IMG/VR virus record: IMGVR_UViG_3300045049_000170
Location: 1 to 41,164 of that record
From: a virus
Direction: 5' to 3' (one strand)
DNA: 41,164 bases
The translations under genes were made by a program, and so were the position numbers. Shown in pieces: positions 7,782-14,734 of this stretch. The notes under the pieces are model-generated. The model had not been told where the DNA came from and did not search any database. It saw only the letters and a program-made list of their open reading frames with translations. Numbering within the stretch: the stretch's first letter is position 1; each line of letters opens with the position of its first letter.

Positions 7782-8207
7782 TTAGTCCTTGGGTTGCCGT
7801 GTTTGGAGAGAGCCGCTGTTCTCTACCGATTCGTCTTCAATCTCTTCGAACTCAGTGAGATCGGTTCGAACGATGGTCGTCCACATCGTGTCCGCATGGG
7901 CATGGGCCACTCGTTTACTTCCCGCACATGCAGGAAGGACGTGATAGCCCGTTAGCCTGAGAGCTCCGTCATCCGTCGCAATCGTCACGTCCCCACAAAC
8001 GATGTTGACGTGATCTTTTCGGTGAACTGCACCAATGAACGTCGTCCCGGCAGGGATCAATCCCGTCCGTGTGTAGATGCCACCATGAACCCCTTGATCC
8101 GGAGGGATCACCCGCTGGGGCAACTGGCGCATTTCCGCTTCAAGGCGCGCGACCTGATTCGCCCTTTCGCCTTGAAGTGAAAAGGTCCCGTTCAGGGTCA
8201 GTTCCAC
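7782..8207 (-). CDS. Cupin-like small phage structural protein
   Basis: 141 residues. The central part (roughly 38-110) reads as a single-stranded beta-helix or jelly roll: GVHGGIYTR, IPAGTTFIGAVHRKDHVNIV, then AHADTMWTTI near the end, with several His residues in cupin-like positions. This small family recurs among virion genes of short-tailed phages; a metal-binding or structural role is possible. The ATG at 8207 overlaps the previous stop. The fold is inferred from pattern, and no enzyme activity is claimed. Confidence 0.5.
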   Translation of the reverse strand: MELTLNGTFSLQGERANQVARLEAEMRQLPQRVIPPDQGVHGGIYTRTGLIPAGTTFIGAVHRKDHVNIVCGDVTIATDDGALRLTGYHVLPACAGSKRVAHAHADTMWTTIVRTDLTEFEEIEDESVENSGSLQTRQPKD

Positions 8208-8839
8208 TACATCCCCGCTCTGTAAGGCGTGAACATGCCGTTGCTGTCATAGGAGCCACCGTATGCCGATCCTTGCCCCAGGCTGTAGCCGCCATCATTG
8301 ACCGAAGGAGCCGCCCCAAAAATCCTTGCCCCCAACTGGGCACCTCCCAGCGCGCCCATTAGCGGAGAGCCATTTGCCCTTGTAGTGCTGGTGGAAGTCC
8401 CATACCCTTGACCTATACCGTTGGCGATGTCCGCAAACCCCTGGTAGTAGTTCATCGGAGCGTTCTGGATGGTTGTCCCAAATCCCAGGTTCTGCTGGCT
8501 CGCCGTGTTCCCCAGATTCAGCAGATTCAGCCCGTTTTGAAACTGCTGCTGGTTCTGGTTGAACGTCGTGTCGTAGACGTTCTTGTTGAAGTTCAGGTCG
8601 TTCCAATAGTCCCCGTACCGCATGTCGTTGGCCTGACGACCCAGAGATGTCTGTAGTTGACGCTGGGCCTCCTGGTTCATCTGCTGAACACCGGAATTCC
8701 CGAAAGATCCGGAATTGACCATCGCATTGTTGAACGCGGGCTGGGTCGTGAGGTTGTAATTGCGTACCGTATCCCCCAACGCCGCATCGATCGATCCTTG
8801 GAGATAAGGATTCGCGCTGAACCCGAGGTTTTGTGCCAT
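8207..8839 (-). CDS. Gln/Asn-rich virion protein
   Basis: 210 residues from ATG 8839 (MAQNLGFSANPYLQ), taken because it falls right after the upstream stop at 8841. The first two thirds are strongly Gln/Asn-rich and helical; the C-terminus is Gly/Ser/Tyr-rich. Similar composition is seen in internal or tail-needle-region proteins of podoviruses. No definite family was recognised, so the virion role is an inference from the operon. Confidence 0.55.
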   Translation of the reverse strand: MAQNLGFSANPYLQGSIDAALGDTVRNYNLTTQPAFNNAMVNSGSFGNSGVQQMNQEAQRQLQTSLGRQANDMRYGDYWNDLNFNKNVYDTTFNQNQQQFQNGLNLLNLGNTASQQNLGFGTTIQNAPMNYYQGFADIANGIGQGYGTSTSTTRANGSPLMGALGGAQLGARIFGAAPSVNDGGYSLGQGSAYGGSYDSNGMFTPYRAGM

Positions 8840-8840
8840 G

Positions 8841-9161
8841 TCAGTTTCCTGTGAGGAATCGCTTTTGAACCCAGGTGCCGGGAGCGCCCCCTGAGACACA
8901 CGTCCATCCTTCAGTCACGTACTTGCTACCGGCCACGCCTTGTTCGGTGGGAGTGCTGTTTCGAATGAAATCGCCTTGCCGGTAGGTTCCTGTCGTCGGA
9001 GCTGAGGTGGCCGCGTTGTCGATCGCGCTGATCTGCCCATCAGCCAATGCGTTGAGCTTTTGGATGAGAGATCGAAGGATCATCTTCAGCGCGTAGTCCA
9101 GGGCCTTCGAATAAGGACTATCAGGATTGCGAGGAAGCTGGGCTTCGGGCGTGAGTCTCAT
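8841..9161 (-). CDS. Small tail-region protein with helical anchor
   Basis: 106 residues. The N-terminal half is a helix with a KALDYALKMILRSLIQKLNAL pattern similar in style to the anchor of the tail fibre at 2348-3322. The C-terminal half is a Gly/Thr-rich compact domain with paired Trp residues. The ATG overlaps the nozzle-like gene's stop at 9158. It may connect appendages to the tail tip. Function is unproven. Confidence 0.5.
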   Translation of the reverse strand: MRLTPEAQLPRNPDSPYSKALDYALKMILRSLIQKLNALADGQISAIDNAATSAPTTGTYRQGDFIRNSTPTEQGVAGSKYVTEGWTCVSGGAPGTWVQKRFLTGN

Positions 9162-10615
9162 CTGCCCCCCGACGGAATAAGCTTGATGTCGTAGCCCGTT
9201 TCTTTGTGGTCGCCGGTCATGTCGAACCGAACCCGATGAAACCGCCCCGACTGACGCAGGTCGAACTTCCCATCGTTGATGGCGTTCGTCGGTCCTGAGG
9301 TCAACGATTCACCCTCATTCATCTTGTAGAACCCAGACGCCATGGCAGTCGTTGGTTTGGATGTGAAGCGCACGCGCACCATGTCTACCGTCGAGACGGC
9401 GTAGTCGTCTCCCACATCACAGGTCGTGAAACTTGAAGATGAACTCGCCCCGTTCAGGGATACGAGTTGATGGTTCGTGTCGAAGTACGATGGGGCTTGC
9501 CCACCGGCCAGCCAATATTGCGAATCGACCGGAATGTTGGGTAAAGCGTTGATCGTGGAGGCATACGCATCCATCCCGTCGATCGTCACGCCGGGCGAGA
9601 TGTAGCTCAAAGGAGCTTCAACCGTCGTGTCTGCAATGCCCCACTTCCCGGACAAGTGATACACCACGCACGCATCGCACGCCCCGGAAGAACTCGTAGA
9701 GGGGTAGTACACCCGAACGAGTTTGTTCTGCTTGTCGTAGATAGCTTTGGTGCGGTAGCGATAGTTCGGGTTGGAGTTGTCCAGCCACCACTTGCGCAGA
9801 ATCCCCTCTCCTAACGGAGTGGGTCGGGTTCCATCGAATAGCCAGAAGCTGTCATTGCCCACCATGAAGTGAGCCCCGCCGACATCACACACAGCCTCTT
9901 GACCTGCCACCCCCGCTTCGCCGCCTGGGATCAGGTTCCATTGCCAAGTGACCGGAGAGCCTACAAAGGTGCCGAGATAGACGCCCTTGTTTTTGTATGC
10001 AACGACGTTATCACCGAGAGATAGAGCAGCCTGGATGGGCCCTTCCGTCGCGACCAACCGGCCCGTCGTGGCGGAAGTGGAAACCGAGGGCGTCCAGCTG
10101 GTCTGATCGGACTGTGCACAGCACCACCAGCGGTCGGGAGACGTTCCATACGTCCCGTCCACCGTGTTAAAGGCGATGACAAAATTGTTCGAGGCCGAGA
10201 CGACGATCTTCGCTTTCGGCGCTCCGCTGATATCTGCAAATGCTCCAGAAGCAGAGGATTGGATCGTGTCAGCCAGGTTCGCTGCAATCGTCGTGTCGCC
10301 GAACTGGCAGAACGACCACCGGGTGTCAGGACCGCCGTTGTAATTCCCGCCCACCGCTCGGGTGCGGTCGGTCCAACTCGTCCCAGAGAGTTCGTACAAC
10401 TTCGTGGTGGTGCCCGCAAATACACGTCGAGTACCGCTGAGCTGCGTTGCCACCACAGCACCGATGCATGCTCCCGCCAGTGCCGCAGCCGTGGTGTTGA
10501 CAGCCGAGGGAGCGCCTTTGAACCCTGCTTCGAAGGGAATGACGTTCGAACATGCCGTGAAGATTCCCTGCGTGCAAGGATCGGTGTCCGGAGCAAATCC
10601 TTGAATCGGGGTCAT
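9158..10615 (-). CDS. Tail hub / nozzle-like beta-propeller protein
   Basis: 485 residues from ATG 10615 (MTPIQGFAPDTDP); the codon follows a GGTG-rich ribosome site and overlaps the adaptor gene's end. The body has repeated beta-strand blocks with Trp/Phe at regular spacing (SGTSWTDRT, DTRWSFCQFGD, DSFWLFDG, SGKWGIADT), as in the propeller-containing tail nozzles of podoviruses. It lies directly downstream of the head-tail adaptor, the expected position. Identification is by architecture and synteny. Confidence 0.65.
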   Translation of the reverse strand: MTPIQGFAPDTDPCTQGIFTACSNVIPFEAGFKGAPSAVNTTAAALAGACIGAVVATQLSGTRRVFAGTTTKLYELSGTSWTDRTRAVGGNYNGGPDTRWSFCQFGDTTIAANLADTIQSSASGAFADISGAPKAKIVVSASNNFVIAFNTVDGTYGTSPDRWWCCAQSDQTSWTPSVSTSATTGRLVATEGPIQAALSLGDNVVAYKNKGVYLGTFVGSPVTWQWNLIPGGEAGVAGQEAVCDVGGAHFMVGNDSFWLFDGTRPTPLGEGILRKWWLDNSNPNYRYRTKAIYDKQNKLVRVYYPSTSSSGACDACVVYHLSGKWGIADTTVEAPLSYISPGVTIDGMDAYASTINALPNIPVDSQYWLAGGQAPSYFDTNHQLVSLNGASSSSSFTTCDVGDDYAVSTVDMVRVRFTSKPTTAMASGFYKMNEGESLTSGPTNAINDGKFDLRQSGRFHRVRFDMTGDHKETGYDIKLIPSGGR

Positions 10616-11220
10616 CGCACCTTCACCCGCATCGTGGATCCACTGAACCAATCCACGCTGTTAATCCCCTCCAGGGCTTCTTTGTAAAGGGCCTGGAACA
10701 TCGGAAGACGGTCGTCCTTCAGGAGGAACGGTTGGGCCGCGCACAGACTTCCCCACAGATAGGCATCGGGCCATGCGGTCAGGAGCCAGTTGGTCTGGTT
10801 GCTGTTCGACAGGGCCGGGATTTTTTGAAAGTACGCCAGTTCCAGCGAATACACCGCATCCGGGATCGGTGCCAATTCAATGTTCCCGGCGATCACGCTG
10901 AAAGCAATTGGTTGACCTGTCTGGTTGCTGTTGTAGTCGGCCGCCAATTCGTCAGGTGACAGGTATTTGAGGACTACGTTCGAGCTGCTAAGAATCTGCA
11001 GCCGCTTCATCTCCAGCATGTCGGTCGGAAGAGCCACAGTAGAAGTCGAAGCCACGCTAGACAGCGTCGTCTTGACCTCCATGGCGCGAATGTTGTCCAG
11101 GTCTTTATTGAGCTTGGACTCCGCAAGCGTGATGAAGTCGGGAATGGAAGCTGTGAGGTCGGAGCGATTGAGCCATGTACCGATCGCGGTTTGTAGATCG
11201 GCGTAGGTCTGGATCGCCAT
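10612..11220 (-). CDS. Head-tail adaptor (SU10-adaptor-like)
   Basis: 202 residues from ATG 11220, preceded by a strong purine-rich site (GGGGAGGGTG); this ATG overlaps the TGA of the gene before it (TGATG). The N-terminal helical pattern TYADLQTAIGTWLNRSDL..IPDFITLAESKLNKDL is typical of podoviral adaptor proteins that ring the portal. The C-terminal part includes YKEALEGI. Position between head completion genes and the nozzle supports this. Confidence 0.75.
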   Translation of the reverse strand: MAIQTYADLQTAIGTWLNRSDLTASIPDFITLAESKLNKDLDNIRAMEVKTTLSSVASTSTVALPTDMLEMKRLQILSSSNVVLKYLSPDELAADYNSNQTGQPIAFSVIAGNIELAPIPDAVYSLELAYFQKIPALSNSNQTNWLLTAWPDAYLWGSLCAAQPFLLKDDRLPMFQALYKEALEGINSVDWFSGSTMRVKVR

Positions 11221-11528
11221 CACACCCTCCCCGGCCAAATCCGGAAGTCACGCAGGTCCGGGTCGTTGCACATCGCTTTGATGTGCGCCGGGTTCTGCAT
11301 GAATTCCTGGAAAGTAATCCCGTTGACGTTGCAATACGCCTCGATGGCGTAGTCAGGGAGCTTGGCGGCGTGCTTGAAGTCAGAACTTCCAAAGTCACCT
11401 GCTTTGTGTTTGGCCTGGGCGAACTCGCGAATTGGCATGCAGTCCTGAACAGTTCCCGTAATGAGGTTGCCGTCCTCAATGGCGAAGACCCCCTGCTTTC
11501 CAGGGGCCAGGTCGATGACCGTCTTCAT
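11220..11528 (-). CDS. Conserved small head/tail protein
   Basis: 102 residues, mixed alpha/beta with GITFQEFMQNPAHIKAMCNDPDLRDFRIWPGRV at the C-terminus (shown here only as a landmark near residue 70-102). Proteins of this kind sit between capsid accessory genes and the adaptor in SU10/BPP-1-like podoviruses. No enzymatic motif was seen. Start and stop both overlap neighbours, so it is translationally coupled. Confidence 0.55.
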   Translation of the reverse strand: MKTVIDLAPGKQGVFAIEDGNLITGTVQDCMPIREFAQAKHKAGDFGSSDFKHAAKLPDYAIEAYCNVNGITFQEFMQNPAHIKAMCNDPDLRDFRIWPGRV

Positions 11529-11842
11529 TACATGTTGTCCAGAGGAACGACGTTGACCTTGCCTGCAGCCGAATCCTGGATTGCGGCGATCTTCGTGACG
11601 CCGCCCGGGATGTGGAGGATCACCGCATCGGCTGGTTGAATGAGCATGTCATTCGTGGTTGCCGTAGCAGCCGCAGTACCCAGCTTCACATACGCCGCTG
11701 CGGTGGAGGACACACGGACGTAGCGAGGGGGGTTGCCATCCGATGAAGTGGGGATCGTGGCCGATGCAGAGGTGCCGCTGGTCGTGATGGTCACGCCAAC
11801 CGAGTTGACCGCTATTGGACCGCCCTGATAGGTCTGGGACAT
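11528..11842 (-). CDS. Small beta-rich capsid accessory protein
   Basis: 104 residues, almost entirely Thr/Ser/Ala/Val with alternating beta-strand pattern, as in small head-decoration or head-fibre proteins. It begins just after an intrinsic terminator hairpin (11882-11902). Role inferred from composition and from its place two genes after the major capsid protein. Confidence 0.5.
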   Translation of the reverse strand: MSQTYQGGPIAVNSVGVTITTSGTSASATIPTSSDGNPPRYVRVSSTAAAYVKLGTAAATATTNDMLIQPADAVILHIPGGVTKIAAIQDSAAGKVNVVPLDNM

Positions 11843-11881
11843 GATTTCTCCGGCGCTTCGCAGCGTTGAGAGGAAAAGAGA

Positions 11882-11902
11882 AAAGCCCCGATTAGGGGCT
11901 TT
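11882..11902 (-). terminator. Intrinsic terminator in capsid accessory region
   Basis: An 8-bp stem (11882-11889 with 11895-11902, loop GATTA) with the minus-strand tail TTTCTCTTTTCC. It lies between the genes at 11906-12325 and 11528-11842. Confidence 0.75.
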
Positions 11903-11905
11903 GGG

Positions 11906-12325
11906 TTACAGCACGCGGTAGGTGATATCGACGCTGATCGTCCCGCCTGTCGAAGCAGTGCCCGTTTCCGTGTAGGTGCACGAGATGCTTTGACTAGACG
12001 TAGACGGAGCCCAGCCAGCGGTAGCAGCTTGCGAGAAGTTGCCAATGGCCGATTTCACGTCCTGGGCAGCGCTGAATGTGGTGTTGGAACCACCCGCCGT
12101 ACCCACGGAAACCGTCGCGGTCGTACCGGCGTTGGAGACAACCGGAACGTGAACATGGATCGCGATGATTTGAGCATTGGCAGGGAGAGTCCCCACCGTC
12201 ACGGTATTGGTCGCGCCACGAGCGACGTTCCAACCCAAAGACATGACCACCGAGCCCACGGAACTCGATGCTTCGTCCTTGAAGTACAGACCGCCAGTTG
12301 CGCTTTGAACAAGCGTATAAGCCAT
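11906..12325 (-). CDS. Capsid decoration-like protein
   Basis: 139 residues, beta-rich (Thr, Ser, Gly, Ala, Val), following the major capsid gene and bracketed by two terminators (12343-12367 and 11882-11902). The pattern of alternating hydrophobics and the ITYRVL end resembles head-stabilising proteins. No named family was recognised with certainty. The two terminators suggest its dosage is set separately from the genes on each side. Confidence 0.5.
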   Translation of the reverse strand: MAYTLVQSATGGLYFKDEASSSVGSVVMSLGWNVARGATNTVTVGTLPANAQIIAIHVHVPVVSNAGTTATVSVGTAGGSNTTFSAAQDVKSAIGNFSQAATAGWAPSTSSQSISCTYTETGTASTGGTISVDITYRVL

Positions 12326-12342
12326 GATGTGTTCCTTGTGGA

Positions 12343-12367
12343 ATAAAGAAAGGCCCCGAAGGGCCCC
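12343..12367 (-). terminator. Intrinsic terminator after the major capsid gene
   Basis: A GC stem (12352-12356 with 12361-12365, loop CGAA) followed on the minus strand by CTTTCTTTATTCC, directly after the capsid gene's stop. Terminators immediately after capsid genes are common in phages and raise capsid-to-downstream ratios. Confidence 0.7.
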
Positions 12368-12376
12368 TCATCTGGC

Positions 12377-13300
12377 TTAGGCGATGTCGTAGACCGCGCC
12401 GTGCGCCTTGGGAGCTCGGCATTCGAGCGTCCACTCGCAGATCAGCTCACGCTTTTCGCTGTCGCCCGTCTTGGCCAGTTCCACGGTCTGGAACGGACGC
12501 AGATAGGCCACAGCCAGCTTGTCCGACTGGAGGATGAACACGTCGCGGGTGCGGCTGAAGCGGTTCGGCACCGCCTTGAGTTCGCCGAAATCCGACACGT
12601 ACACATCGACCGAGGCGTAGAGCTTAGCGTCTTCGCTCTTGTCGAAGCGAGTCGCGTTACCAGTGAACGAGGAGAACGTCTGCTTGGCAGCCGGGCCCAT
12701 CATCACCGTGTCCGGCTCGCCACCGGCCGTGTAGACAAGCTGGAGAACGGATTTGAGCTGCGACTCCACAAACGCACGGGTCGTGCCGTCCGTCGTGCCC
12801 GTGTTGCCCGTATAGGAGGCCAGGGTCGTGTCCGAGGCTTTGGAGGTGTTGTCCACCACCCAGCCCAGAAGACCACGGGATTGACGCGGAGACGTGGCAA
12901 GCACCTGGTTTTGGGTCAGGCCCAATTCCATGTCGCGCTTGAGTTCCAGGGACGCCAGCGAGACTTGATAGCCCAGTTCGTCCTTGCGGCCGGCCGGATT
13001 CATGGCTTGCTGGGTGCCCGAGACGATCACGGTCTTCGTGCTGATCTGCGTGCGGTTGTTCAGACGGGTCGTGGGGGTGACCGTCTTCGCCGTCGCATCG
13101 TCGCCTTCGGCCTGGGCGTTGGACGCTGCAGCCGCGAGGTCTTGGGTTTGCCACTCGTGCAGGGTGTTCGTGGCCTTCGACTTGGAGGCCATCGACAACA
13201 CGGGAGTCGTGGTCGGGGAGATGCGATATATCACATCGGTAAGGTCTTCACGATTGCCGATGGCGCTCGTGGTGAGGTAAGTACCGCTGGGTGCGGACAT
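12377..13300 (-). CDS. Major capsid protein (DUF5309 / SU10-type HK97 fold)
   Basis: 307 residues. The opening (NREDLTDVIYRISPTTTPVLS) and the later segments EWQTQDL, QISTKTVIVSGTQ and SRGLLGWVVDN are characteristic of the DUF5309/SU10 major capsid family, an HK97-fold shell protein. The C-terminal region has KLYASVDVYVSDFG and the ending RAPKAHGAVYDIA. It lies between the scaffold gene and a strong terminator. No protease gene is visible, in line with scaffold-dependent assembly. Confidence 0.85.
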   Translation of the reverse strand: MSAPSGTYLTTSAIGNREDLTDVIYRISPTTTPVLSMASKSKATNTLHEWQTQDLAAAASNAQAEGDDATAKTVTPTTRLNNRTQISTKTVIVSGTQQAMNPAGRKDELGYQVSLASLELKRDMELGLTQNQVLATSPRQSRGLLGWVVDNTSKASDTTLASYTGNTGTTDGTTRAFVESQLKSVLQLVYTAGGEPDTVMMGPAAKQTFSSFTGNATRFDKSEDAKLYASVDVYVSDFGELKAVPNRFSRTRDVFILQSDKLAVAYLRPFQTVELAKTGDSEKRELICEWTLECRAPKAHGAVYDIA

Positions 13301-13339
13301 GATTCGTTCCTTTCAGCGTCTCGCGACGTTAGAAATGGG

Positions 13340-14302
13340 TCAAAGGAGATTGGCGAAAACGCGCGCGGCGTCTTCGACCTTGCCCGACTTCTGCAACTGC
13401 TTCATCGCAGCAGTGCGTCCGTCGAGCGCACTGGATTCACCACCGCCAGGGCGTTCCACCTTTTGGGGTAGAGCCTGCACCTTCTTGGCAGCGGCTGATG
13501 CCTTGGACATCATCTGGTCGTACAGCATCGCCTTGCGAGCGAGGATGACGGCGCGATGGTCCGAAATGCTGTTCAGAGCGTTCTCATCGAATCCCTCTTT
13601 CGCGAGGTACTCTTTGATCTGCGCGGATTCGGCCTTCGCCTTCGATTCGTCCTTCCAGTCGGGGAGCTTGGCGAGAAGTTCTTCCCGCTGCGTCCGAATG
13701 AAGGCTTTCATCTGCTCGGCCTGTTCGGCCTGGTGGCGCGCATGTAGCTGCTGCTGCTCGTTGGCAATCTGATTCAGCCGGGCTTGCCTTGCATTCACAA
13801 GGTGCTGCTGCTTCAGATATTCAACCGGGTCAGTCTCAAGCAGCTTCTGCCAGTCGATCTGCGATTGCTCTTGCAGTTGAGCGGCCAGTAATGCCCCGGC
13901 TTCTTGAAGCTTTTGGGCGTATTGCTGTCGCTCTTCTCGTGCCTTGGTGGCTTCGGCTTCAGCGGCTTTGCGCTGCTCCGCAACCTCCATGGTCTTCTTG
14001 GTGTAGTCAGACTGACGCAGTCCGTTCTTGTAGTAGTCCGCTAGTTCCGCCTTCGTCAGCTCTACAGTCTTGCCATCGACTTCGATGGTGACTTTGTCTG
14101 CTTCGGGGGTGGCTTCTTCTACCGTCTCGGGCTTTTCAGCCTTAACTTTCGCCTCAACCTTTTCTGGTTCAGCCGGTTCCGCTTTCGCGGGCTCCTTGGG
14201 TTCTTGGTTTTCCTGCTCCGCTTGCGGCTCAAGGATGTTCGCAAACAGGCTGGCTGCTTGAGTGGTGTCAAGCGCACTGGATTCCGTCGCCGGATTGTCC
14301 AT
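13340..14302 (-). CDS. Capsid scaffolding protein
   Basis: 320 residues, highly charged (Glu, Lys, Gln, Ala) with a low-complexity acidic N-terminus (~25-75) and extended coiled coil (~100-220), ending in a short basic/helical C-terminus. This is the usual composition for an internal scaffold that templates the shell and leaves before DNA packaging. Location immediately upstream of the major capsid gene supports it. Confidence 0.75.
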   Translation of the reverse strand: MDNPATESSALDTTQAASLFANILEPQAEQENQEPKEPAKAEPAEPEKVEAKVKAEKPETVEEATPEADKVTIEVDGKTVELTKAELADYYKNGLRQSDYTKKTMEVAEQRKAAEAEATKAREERQQYAQKLQEAGALLAAQLQEQSQIDWQKLLETDPVEYLKQQHLVNARQARLNQIANEQQQLHARHQAEQAEQMKAFIRTQREELLAKLPDWKDESKAKAESAQIKEYLAKEGFDENALNSISDHRAVILARKAMLYDQMMSKASAAAKKVQALPQKVERPGGGESSALDGRTAAMKQLQKSGKVEDAARVFANLL

Positions 14303-14428
14303 TTCGTTCCTTTCGGGGTCGCATCACTGCGATGCCCTGCTCCGTTGAAGGCCCAGCGGGCTTCACCAGCGGGGAGCTTTCCGCTAGTTATCTTGTCTTT
14401 CTCACCAAAAAACTCGGCTCGCCCAACA

Positions 14429-14734
14429 TCATTCGTTGAAGAAGGCCGATTTCGCGTCTCTCGCGCGCTCGGCGAGCGAGCGCTTGTGTTCCAGCTCCAG
14501 CTTCGCCAGCTTGCCCGTCTCCAGCGTTGACTGGATCGTTGCTTTGACCTTCCCCAGCAGGGTCAGTGACAGGTGAAGTCGTTCCCGTTTTTCCAAATGC
14601 TCTTTCGAGGCGGGGATGTTTCGCCATGATTCGATCAAGTCCTTTTCAATGAGGTCGAAAGCCAGAATGAACTGCTCGTTCTCCAAGACCTCACGAGCGC
14701 GATCTCCGTTGTAAAGGCGTTCTTCGAGGGTCAT
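14429..14734 (-). CDS. Small helical protein between portal and scaffold
   Basis: 101 residues, almost wholly helical and charged (FDLIEKDLIESWRNIP, KREREL-type heptads). The ATG at 14734 overlaps the portal's stop (ATGA). The 126 bases after it, up to the scaffold start at 14302, hold no gene. Proteins of this size and place are often small assembly factors; no family was recognised. Confidence 0.6.
   Translation of the reverse strand: MTLEERLYNGDRAREVLENEQFILAFDLIEKDLIESWRNIPASKEHLEKRERLHLSLTLLGKVKATIQSTLETGKLAKLELEHKRSLAERARDAKSAFFNE

Noticed and set aside
12401-13471. Long 356-codon plus-strand frame opposite the capsid gene
   Set aside because: It is an Arg/His/Gly-rich antisense shadow of the well-supported major capsid gene, with no ribosome site or known family.
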